A stretch of 8,644 nt of DNA. Source: Planctomycetaceae bacterium UBA6163. Lineage in GTDB: Bacteria > Planctomycetota > Planctomycetia > Pirellulales > Pirellulaceae. Within the stretch, counting starts at the first letter, position 1, and every line of letters starts with the position of its first letter. The stretch is taken from positions 1,692 to 10,335 of the forward strand of contig DIUH01000289.1 of NCBI GenBank assembly GCA_002428205.1, given 5' to 3'. This document shows, piece after piece, positions 1-5,422 of this stretch. The notes under the pieces are model-generated. The model searched no databases. It had not been told where the DNA came from and was given only the letters and a program-made list of their open reading frames with translations. The position numbers and the translations under genes were made by a program.

Positions 1-207
1 GATTACTACGTCTTGGGAACCGACGGGATGGGCCGCAGCGAAACCCGCCCGGCGCTCCGGCGCCACTTCGAGGTCGATGCCGAATCGATCACGATCGCAA
101 CGCTGAGCCGATTGTCGAAAACGGGATTGTTCTCGGCTGAGGATGTCGCCAAAGCGATCGACGAACTCGGGTTTGATCCCGATAAACCGAACCCCTATTT
201 CGCATAG
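1..207 (+). CDS. aceE: Pyruvate dehydrogenase E1 component, homodimeric type (C-terminal end only)
   Basis: This is the 3' end of a gene that begins before the window; 68 codons and a TAG stop are visible. E1 decarboxylates pyruvate using thiamine diphosphate and reductively acetylates the lipoyl group of E2 in the cytoplasmic pyruvate dehydrogenase complex. From memory of E. coli AceE, the visible residues align well with its extreme C-terminus: YVLGTDGMGRSETR matches YVLGTDGFGRSDSR, then LRRHFEVDA matches LRHHFEVDA, and the end DPDKPNPYFA matches DADKVNPRLA. The single-chain (alpha2) E1 is therefore indicated, not the separate PdhA/PdhB type. The catalytic and ThDP-binding parts lie outside the window. 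An aceF gene follows on the same strand, which supports the assignment. Confidence 0.93.
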   Translation, partial: DYYVLGTDGMGRSETRPALRRHFEVDAESITIATLSRLSKTGLFSAEDVAKAIDELGFDPDKPNPYFA

Positions 208-315
208 TTTTTCGTCGCTCGCCCGCGAGCGGCTGTTTCATCGCGGCGATGCGGCGTTTGATCGCATCGCTTGTCGTTAACAACCATCACGATCCACTCT
301 CGACGCGTCTTTCTC
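208..315 (+). other. aceE-aceF intergenic spacer with two small hairpins
   Basis: This 108-bp spacer has no convincing promoter. It contains two short perfect inverted repeats: CGCTCG (216-221) with CGAGCG (226-231) around a 4-nt loop, and CATCGC (239-244) with GCGATG (246-251). Neither is followed by a T-run, so they do not look like intrinsic terminators. They might slow RNA decay or processing between the two cistrons, but chance is not excluded. aceF is probably read from the aceE transcript. Confidence 0.35.
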
Positions 316-1767
316 ATGGCCAACGCAGTACAAGTCACACTTCCGGAAATCGGCGACGGTATCGATTCGGGCGACATTCTCGATGTCTTCGTATCGGTTG
401 GCGACGTGATCAAAGAAGGCCAGGATATTGTCGAGATCGAGACCGATAAGGCGACCGTAGCGGTACCGTCGACTTCGGCCGGCAAAGTGACCAAGATTTT
501 GGTCAAGACTGGCGATTCGGTTCCCGTCGGTGGCCCGCTGTTGGAAGTTGAAGCTGCCGACGGTGGCACCGCGACACCCGAAAAGCCGGCTGCAGAGCCG
601 CCCAAGGCTGAAGCCCCTAAGCCGGCACCAGAACCCGTGGCCGAAGCGCCTAAGCCAGTTCCCGCGCCTGAACCTGCTGCGCCAGTTGCTCAGGAAAAAC
701 CGGCCGCTGCGGCACCCAGTGCGCCTGCTCCGCCTCCAGCCCCCGTTGCCAGTGCACCGAAACCGGCTCCGGCACCGGTTTCTCCTCCGCCGGTTCGTGA
801 TTCCGAAGACGAAATCATTCCCGCCGGTCCGGCGATTCGACGCTTGGCCCGAGAAGTCGGCGTTGCCCTGTCGCAAGTTACCGGAACCGGTGACGGCGGT
901 CGAATCACTCGCGAAGACGTTTTGGCGGTTGTGCGTCAAACCAGCCAAGCGGTGCGATCCGTCGCCAGCCAAGCTTCCGCAGCACTCGCTGCGGCGATGC
1001 CATCGATACCCGGCAGCACCGCCGCTCCAGCCGCTGAAGGTTCTGGCGCGAGAGACGATTATGGTCCGATCCGTGTCGAGCGAATGACCAAGATTCGCAA
1101 GACGATCTCCGCCAAAATGCATGCTAGTTGGTCGACGGTTCCCCGAGTCACGAACTTTGACGATGCCGACGTCACCGACCTGGAACGCCTACGTCAATCC
1201 AGCAAAGACGACTATGCGGCTCAAGGGCTGAAGCTGACCACGATGCCGTTTTTGATCAAGGCCGTCGCAACGGCGCTGCGTCATCACGCCGAGATCAACG
1301 CGGTGATCGACGGCGAAAATGAGCAGATCATCTATAAGGATTACGTCAACATCGGGATTGCGGTCGATACCGAGAACGGGTTGGTCGTGCCTGTCCTGAA
1401 GGATGTCGACAAAATGGGCATTCCTGAAATCACGCGTAAGCTGGCCGAAATGGCTGGCAAGGTCCGCAGCGGCCAATTCGCGGTCAACGAATTGCGCGGC
1501 GGAACGTTCACGATCAGCAATCTCGGCGCGATCGGTGGCCAGTACAGCACCCCGATCGTTAACGTCCCAGAAGTCGCAATCCTGTTGGTCGGTCGCAGTC
1601 GTAAATTGCCCGTGGTCATGCCCGACGATTCGATTCAGCCGCGACTGATGATGCCGCTGAGCCTTTCCTATGACCACCGATTGGTTGACGGCGGCGCAGC
1701 CGCAAGATTCCTGAACGACATCATCGGCTACCTAGAAGCCCCCAGCCGCTTGCTGCTGGCGCTTTAG
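316..1767 (+). CDS. aceF: Dihydrolipoamide acetyltransferase, E2 of pyruvate dehydrogenase
   Basis: This 483-residue E2 transfers the acetyl group from lipoyl-lysine to CoA and forms the core of the pyruvate dehydrogenase complex. Domains in order: one lipoyl domain (about 3-79) with lipoylated Lys45 in the motif EIETDKAT; a Pro/Ala/Lys/Glu-rich swinging linker (about 80-165); a peripheral-subunit-binding domain (about 168-206, beginning PAGPAIRRLAREVGV); an Ala/Ser-rich second linker (about 207-245); and the catalytic domain (about 250-483). The acetyltransferase motif DHRLVDG near the C-terminus carries His454 and Asp458. The ATG at 316 is preferred because the lipoyl domain starts directly after it (MANAVQVTLPEIGDG); an in-frame TTG at 271 would add 15 residues unlike the family. 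No Shine-Dalgarno is visible. The preceding aceE makes a pyruvate, not 2-oxoglutarate, E2 the best reading. It has one lipoyl domain, where E. coli AceF has three. Confidence 0.95.
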   Translation: MANAVQVTLPEIGDGIDSGDILDVFVSVGDVIKEGQDIVEIETDKATVAVPSTSAGKVTKILVKTGDSVPVGGPLLEVEAADGGTATPEKPAAEPPKAEAPKPAPEPVAEAPKPVPAPEPAAPVAQEKPAAAAPSAPAPPPAPVASAPKPAPAPVSPPPVRDSEDEIIPAGPAIRRLAREVGVALSQVTGTGDGGRITREDVLAVVRQTSQAVRSVASQASAALAAAMPSIPGSTAAPAAEGSGARDDYGPIRVERMTKIRKTISAKMHASWSTVPRVTNFDDADVTDLERLRQSSKDDYAAQGLKLTTMPFLIKAVATALRHHAEINAVIDGENEQIIYKDYVNIGIAVDTENGLVVPVLKDVDKMGIPEITRKLAEMAGKVRSGQFAVNELRGGTFTISNLGAIGGQYSTPIVNVPEVAILLVGRSRKLPVVMPDDSIQPRLMMPLSLSYDHRLVDGGAAARFLNDIIGYLEAPSRLLLAL

Positions 1768-1805
1768 TCGACATCGCCGACGTTGAAGCATTCCTTGAGA
1801 ATACG

Positions 1806-1852
1806 ACGCGTAAAACGCTTCCGCTTTGCTGTTTAGCCGTTTAGTTACGCGT
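1806..1852 (+). repeat. Inverted repeat / interrupted stem-loop downstream of aceF
   Basis: ACGCGTAA (1806-1813) is perfectly complementary to TTACGCGT (1845-1852). The stem can continue inward with AACG (1814-1817) against CGTT (1838-1841), leaving a 3-nt bulge (TAG) on the 3' side and a 20-nt loop. It begins 38 nt after the aceF stop codon. No T-run follows, so it is not a standard intrinsic terminator. It could protect the aceF mRNA 3' end or be part of a structured RNA. Confidence 0.45.
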
Positions 1853-1878
1853 ATCGCCCCGATGTTTTGACGGTTCTG

Positions 1879-1896
1879 GGGTGACGGATCGTCCCC
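1879..1896 (+). repeat. Small bulged hairpin
   Basis: GACG (1883-1886) pairs with CGTC (1890-1893) around a 3-nt GAT loop, and GGG (1879-1881) pairs with CCC (1894-1896) across one bulged T. This gives seven GC-rich pairs. No T-run follows directly. It lies in the non-coding region after aceF. Confidence 0.3.
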
Positions 1897-1923
1897 GCAG
1901 TCGTCTTTTGCGATCAAGCTCAG

Positions 1924-1939
1924 ACGGGTATTGGCCCGT
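1924..1939 (+). repeat. Small hairpin
   Basis: ACGGG (1924-1928) pairs with CCCGT (1935-1939) around a 6-nt loop. It is short and could be chance, but it falls among several other hairpins in the same non-coding stretch. Confidence 0.25.
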
Positions 1940-2021
1940 TCGCCGTTGTTGCCCCATTGGCCGCGTGTAGTTTGCGTGCTGCGCAAGAAAATCTCAACTG
2001 GCCAGTGGTGATTAACGCCCC

Positions 2022-2037
2022 CCGCACCTTCGGGCGG
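2022..2037 (+). repeat. GC-rich hairpin with bulged A
   Basis: CCGC (2022-2025) plus CC (2027-2028) pairs with GG (2032-2033) plus GCGG (2034-2037), leaving one bulged A and a 3-nt loop. The six GC pairs make it fairly stable. It sits just before the terminator-like element at 2047-2072. Confidence 0.3.
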
Positions 2038-2046
2038 TGGAGCGCC

Positions 2047-2072
2047 TGCGGATTGGAAAAGCCGCGTTTTTT
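2047..2072 (+). terminator. Weak intrinsic-terminator-like element before the DUF1559 promoter
   Basis: TGCGG (2047-2051) can pair with CCGCG (2062-2066), four Watson-Crick pairs plus one wobble, and is followed directly by six T residues (2067-2072). The stem is short and the loop is 10 nt, so termination would be inefficient unless the hairpin at 2022-2037 helps. Its position, about 50 bp before a strong promoter, fits the end of the upstream transcription unit. Confidence 0.35.
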
Positions 2073-2118
2073 CATGAGGGGCCTATCTGTCCCTTTCGGC
2101 GATCTTGCGGTAACTTGC

Positions 2119-2148
2119 TTGACATTAAGTTCTCAAAGTATTTACAAT
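2119..2148 (+). promoter_or_regulatory. Sigma70-like promoter for the DUF1559 gene
   Basis: A perfect -35 box TTGACA (2119-2124) and a near-perfect -10 box TACAAT (2143-2148) are separated by 18 bp. Transcription would start near 2155, giving a leader of about 105 nt before the ATG at 2260. It lies in AT-richer DNA downstream of a terminator-like element, as expected for a separate transcription unit. Confidence 0.7.
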
Positions 2149-2154
2149 TCACGC

Positions 2155-2259
2155 TACTCCACTTCTCTGCTGCGCTCCCTAGTTTCGTCTGAACTCCAGC
2201 GCCGGTTTGTTTTTGTGTTGTATTTTTGGGACTTTTTCTCTTGTCTGAAAGGTTTGATC
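2155..2259 (+). promoter_or_regulatory. U-rich 5' leader and ribosome binding site of the DUF1559 gene
   Basis: The predicted leader is strongly T-rich from about 2206 to 2246, with several runs of four or five T. It ends in a purine stretch GAAAGG (2247-2252) seven bases before the ATG at 2260, which serves as a Shine-Dalgarno and decides the start. A U-rich leader could bind ribosomal protein S1 or Hfq-like factors; that role is inferred only. Confidence 0.5.
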
Positions 2260-3306
2260 ATGCGTCGAAAGAGACTCGGTTTTACGTTGGTTGAGCTGTT
2301 GGTGGTCATTGCCATCATCGGCGTTATGGTTGGATTGTTGTTGCCAGCCGTCCAAGCGGCTCGCGAAGCAGCTCGGAGAATGAGCTGCAGCAACAATTTG
2401 AAGCAACTGGGGATTGCTTTCCACAATTACCACGACACCTACAACAGAATGCCCCCCGGTGCGAGCCATTTGATTTTTCCCGTTGCGCAGGTGGCTGCCC
2501 ACAACTGGCACGGTTATTCGCCGCTGACAATGGTTTTGCCGTACATTGAACAGCAAGCGATCTTCGACAACTTTGCGTTCAACGAACGGCATTATTCCGG
2601 CACGGTTGTTCCGCCAGCGGCGATCGCTCCGGTAAACAATGCCAACGTACGGATCAATACATTTATTTGCCCATCGGACATCGAGTGGCCCGGTGGTGAA
2701 CGCGGACTCTCGAACTACGGGATCAGCTTTGGGTCTAACCGTGGCTATAACGTGGGGATCCAAGCTGGTAATGGTTTCTTCCGCAATCAGCGAGATAATA
2801 AGTTCTCTGAGATTATCGACGGACTATCAAACACGATCATGTTGGGTGAGTTCAATAAAGGCGATAACACTGGAGCTCAATTCGACTTCCGCAGAGACTT
2901 CGTAAACGGCCAAGCCTATCCTGCCGGTTTCCCAGTCACCGTTACTTTGCAAACGCCCTTGCCACAAGCAGTGTTGGACCAGTACGGCCAGCAGTGCTTG
3001 GCTGCGGGGCCTGGAAGCCACCGTTCAACTGCCGGTTTCCGTTGGGTTGCACCTGGCCAGTACAATTGTGCGATCAACACGCTGGCTCCTCCCAACTGGA
3101 GGTTCCCAGCGTGCATGGAATGCGCAGGTTGTGGGCAGGGCGATTCGCCAGGGGTTTTCCCGGCGCGTAGTCGACACCCCGGTGGCGCTCACCATGTCAT
3201 GGGTGATGCTTCGGTGCAGTTCATTACCGAAAACGTCAACCTATTGCTTTATCATGGCCTGGGGTCCGCTAATGGCGGCGAAACGGTCAGCCTAAGTAAC
3301 TTGTAG
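2260..3306 (+). CDS. DUF1559 domain protein with prepilin-type N-terminal methylation signal
   Basis: This 348-residue protein belongs to a family greatly expanded in Planctomycetes and thought to be pseudopilin-like, exported through a type II secretion/type IV pilus-like route; the exact role is unknown. The N-terminus MRRKRLG|FTLVELLVVIAI has a prepilin peptidase site between Gly7 and Phe8, Glu at mature position 5, and a hydrophobic helix to about residue 29. Family landmarks follow: SCSNNLKQLGIAFHNYHDTY (about 44-63), a GLSNTIMLGE segment mid-protein, and the C-terminal HPGG...GDASVQFI region (about 306-321). The usual Asp-Gly of that last motif is Asp316-Ala317 here. A Cys-x2-Cys-x2-Cys cluster (285, 288, 291) precedes it. 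The ATG at 2260 is chosen because the prepilin signal must be N-terminal and GAAAGG lies seven bases upstream. The gene has its own promoter and terminator, so it is probably monocistronic. Confidence 0.93.
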   Translation: MRRKRLGFTLVELLVVIAIIGVMVGLLLPAVQAAREAARRMSCSNNLKQLGIAFHNYHDTYNRMPPGASHLIFPVAQVAAHNWHGYSPLTMVLPYIEQQAIFDNFAFNERHYSGTVVPPAAIAPVNNANVRINTFICPSDIEWPGGERGLSNYGISFGSNRGYNVGIQAGNGFFRNQRDNKFSEIIDGLSNTIMLGEFNKGDNTGAQFDFRRDFVNGQAYPAGFPVTVTLQTPLPQAVLDQYGQQCLAAGPGSHRSTAGFRWVAPGQYNCAINTLAPPNWRFPACMECAGCGQGDSPGVFPARSRHPGGAHHVMGDASVQFITENVNLLLYHGLGSANGGETVSLSNL

Positions 3307-3341
3307 GTTTCGGCAGGTACTGTCGATCTATAAAACTTGCG

Positions 3342-3381
3342 ACCCTTTCCGGTTTGGCTTCGGCCACGGAAAGGGTTTTTT
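3342..3381 (+). terminator. Intrinsic terminator of the DUF1559 gene
   Basis: ACCCTTTCCG (3342-3351) pairs perfectly over 10 bp with CGGAAAGGGT (3367-3376). Inside it a second helix, TGGC (3355-3358) with GCCA (3363-3366), is capped by a TTCG tetraloop, leaving a 3-nt bulge. Six T residues (3376-3381) follow. It begins 36 nt after the DUF1559 stop. The opposite strand lacks a T-run, so it acts on + strand transcripts only. Confidence 0.92.
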
Positions 3382-3604
3382 CTGTAGATTGCTGTAAATG
3401 TATAGGGTCACTTGAATTGGTTTCCGCGTGATCTGCGGTCTTTGCGAACAAATTAACCGTGTTGTTGTCAGTCACGGTTTATCCTGCGAAAATTGTGTTG
3501 AACACAAAAATGGCTAATCCAGCGTACTGCATGATCAGTAAGTGTTGGCTCAATCAATCGCATCACAGCGATTGGGCGATCGCTAATAACCGATCTGATT
3601 GAAC
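3382..3604. other. Convergent intergenic region with small inverted repeats
   Basis: This region lies between the + strand terminator and the end of the leftward FG-GAP gene. No gene is supported. It holds three inverted repeats: AACCGTG (3455-3461) with CACGGTT (3473-3479); TTGTGTT (3493-3499) with AACACAA (3501-3507); and CAATCGC (3555-3561) with GCGATTG (3568-3574). On the - strand the second is followed by TTTT, so it is the best but still weak terminator candidate for the leftward operon. Confidence 0.4.
3489..3507 (-). terminator. Possible weak terminator of the leftward TPR/FG-GAP operon
   Basis: On the - strand, TTGTGTT and AACACAA form a 7-bp AT-rich inverted repeat around a single central base (plus positions 3493-3507), followed by TTTT (plus 3492-3489). 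It starts about 100 nt beyond the FG-GAP stop codon. The stem is AT-rich and the loop minimal (the central pairs must open), so it might instead be a protein-binding dyad. Confidence 0.25.
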
Positions 3605-5422
3605 TCAGAATTGTTTGGTCTGTGCAGGCTGAACGAAGATTAACGGCTGATTTGGTGATGGTTTTTCAATCCTATTTTTCTCCCCATCGGGCCAAAACAC
3701 ATCAATTGCGACCGGGATATCTTTCTGGTCAAACCCCCAATGCAACAGGTAGGAAGATTGGGACAGGTAGCTGCCGCCACCAATCACATGGCGAAGGTGG
3801 CTGCCGTTTTGCGTGTGAAGGACAGCCCGCGCGCCGATCGCATCACGATTCGAATTTCTGCCTACAAGCCGCAATGAAATCCAGTTGCCTGCGGATGCTG
3901 TACGGTTTCGCAACAGCGCGGCCGGTTCGTTAATGTGGCTGAAGACCAAATCCAAGCGGCCATCATCATCAAGGTCAGTGGTAATCACGCCGCGTCCACG
4001 TTTGGGTGTGGAAAAATAACTTTCGTCTGCGAACTGTATCGATTCGAGCGAGCCTGAGCCGTCGTTTGCAATATAAAGTGCTGGCTGTCTTAGGTTGTCC
4101 TGTCGTGGATACCTCATTACATGCCCGTTGCTGACAACCAAATCCTCGCGGCCTGTCAGATTAAAGTCACCAGACACGACACCAAAGCCGACTCGCAGCA
4201 TGCCTAACGCTGTTACACCCGTTCTTTCGGATACACAGCGAAAGTTTCCGCCACCCGCGTTTCGATAAACGGCAAAAGTTTCGTTCTCGAAATTCGTTAC
4301 AAAAAGATCGGGACGCAGGTCTTTGTCGAGATCAAAAGTCGCCAGGCCCATGCTGCCATTTGGGATCCCTAAATGGTCCAGTGCGGTGCCAGAAACGAGG
4401 CCTGATTCACGAAACTGGCGTTTACCCAGATTGCGATAAAGAAAGTTCGCGGTTGTATCGTTGGCGACATAAATATCCAGTAATCCATCGTCATCAATGT
4501 CGACTGCCAATACACCCAGGCCCTTACCGCCAGCGGCTAGCCCCGCCGATTGATCGTTGCGTTGAAAGTTGCCATCACCTTGGTTCCAGTAAATTACATC
4601 GTCAATGCCATTGAACAGTTGTGGCGTGCAAACATCGCGCCCTGCGGCGCCTCCGCCGCGACAAGTCGGATGATTTTCCCATGACCAATCGACATAATTT
4701 GTGACATATAAATCGACAAGTCCGTCGCCATCAAAATCACCAAATGCGGCGCTGGTTGACCAGGATTTCAGATCGAGTCCTCTTTGGGTTGCCTGTTCTG
4801 TGAATGTGCCATCGCCATTATTGATAAACAGTTGCAGGCCGCCATAACCGGTTACTAATAAGTCGGGAAAGCCATCTGCATCGACATCCGCAATGGCTGT
4901 GCCATGAGAATACAAGCCAGCAACGTTAAGCCCCGATGGTTCACTGGCGTCGTGATAAGAGAGATCGTCGTTCGACATCCAAAGCGAACCTGGCAAACCC
5001 TGCAGCGGTTGGCCTTCTTTGAGCCGGCCACCACCAGGAAAGAACAAGTCAGGAAGTCCGTCGTGGTTAAAGTCAAACGTACCGACACCACCACCGATCG
5101 ACTCCACAATGCTGTAATGGTCGGCTTCTTCGCCATTGAAGTATATCGATGCAACTTTGCTCTTTTCTGTGATATCCGTGAACTCTAACAGCAGATCGCT
5201 GCTCTGGCGACCATTTGATGGATTGGCGTCAATGGCGGATTGATGAATCTCGGTGGTTGGGCCTACTTTTTCGTTGCCCCGGTTGCATCCAGAAAAGGTA
5301 ACCGTTATGGCGACAATCGTCGTGAAAAGACGGCGCCGGTTCCAGTAACGAACGGAGTCAATTCGCATCCAAATCTTCGGGTTCCGAAATGAGTCGAAGA
5401 TTCTATTGTGACCCAGCATCAT
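3605..5422 (-). CDS. CRTAC1-type FG-GAP/VCBS repeat protein with ASPIC/UnbV domain, probable lipoprotein
   Basis: This 605-residue protein is predicted to be an extracytoplasmic beta-propeller. Seven calcium-loop repeats of the form D-x-[DN]-x-[DT]-G-x-x-D-[LI] are seen, with first aspartates at 117, 179, 229, 308, 364, 419 and 483; the fifth has Leu in place of the Gly and the sixth has Asn/Thr. A Cys pair (254, 265) in the family's conserved insertion could form a disulfide. The ASPIC/UnbV domain is C-terminal (about 514-598). Near the N-terminus a hydrophobic stretch (32-45) follows RRR and ends FSG-Cys46, a lipobox-like site. The ATG used overlaps the upstream TPR gene by ATGA, favouring translational coupling. 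An ATG at codon 19 (5368) would give a more standard signal peptide with Cys28, and cannot be excluded. The partner is probably the TPR protein; the ligand is unknown. Confidence 0.9.
   Translation of the reverse strand: MMLGHNRIFDSFRNPKIWMRIDSVRYWNRRRLFTTIVAITVTFSGCNRGNEKVGPTTEIHQSAIDANPSNGRQSSDLLLEFTDITEKSKVASIYFNGEEADHYSIVESIGGGVGTFDFNHDGLPDLFFPGGGRLKEGQPLQGLPGSLWMSNDDLSYHDASEPSGLNVAGLYSHGTAIADVDADGFPDLLVTGYGGLQLFINNGDGTFTEQATQRGLDLKSWSTSAAFGDFDGDGLVDLYVTNYVDWSWENHPTCRGGGAAGRDVCTPQLFNGIDDVIYWNQGDGNFQRNDQSAGLAAGGKGLGVLAVDIDDDGLLDIYVANDTTANFLYRNLGKRQFRESGLVSGTALDHLGIPNGSMGLATFDLDKDLRPDLFVTNFENETFAVYRNAGGGNFRCVSERTGVTALGMLRVGFGVVSGDFNLTGREDLVVSNGHVMRYPRQDNLRQPALYIANDGSGSLESIQFADESYFSTPKRGRGVITTDLDDDGRLDLVFSHINEPAALLRNRTASAGNWISLRLVGRNSNRDAIGARAVLHTQNGSHLRHVIGGGSYLSQSSYLLHWGFDQKDIPVAIDVFWPDGEKNRIEKPSPNQPLIFVQPAQTKQF

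Larger units (their letters stand above)
1768..2118. other. Non-coding region after aceF, rich in small inverted repeats
   Basis: No credible gene was found between the aceF stop and the next promoter. The stretch contains at least four short stem-loops, listed separately (1806-1852, 1879-1896, 1924-1939, 2022-2037), and a weak terminator-like element near 2047-2072. It may be the aceF 3' untranslated region, a small RNA locus, or both. No known RNA family was recognised and no tRNA is present. Confidence 0.4.

Noticed and set aside
216..251. Terminator between aceE and aceF
   Set aside because: The two small hairpins lack a following T-run, and the genes are expected to be co-transcribed.
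277..1122. Long open frame antisense to aceF
   Set aside because: Its Arg/Gly-rich composition is the reverse complement of the lipoyl domain and Pro/Ala linker; no domain is recognisable.
1732..1986. 84-codon - strand open frame overlapping the aceF 3' end
   Set aside because: Basic, low-complexity translation without a family, ribosome binding site or signal; it overlaps a certain gene.
1957..2259. An in-frame N-terminal extension of 101 residues on the DUF1559 protein
   Set aside because: The prepilin signal must be N-terminal, and the extension covers a consensus-like promoter, a T-rich leader and a ribosome binding site.
2620..2627. GCGATCGC octamer, also present at 3576-3583, resembling cyanobacterial HIP1
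   Set aside because: Only two copies were noticed, one inside a coding region; in a sequence rich in CGATCG-type words this fits chance, and the gene content is planctomycetal.
3605..5422. Integrin- or toxin-like protein as the identity of the FG-GAP gene
   Set aside because: The repeats together with the C-terminal ASPIC/UnbV domain and the Cys-pair insertion fit the CRTAC1 family; no toxin or protease motif was seen.
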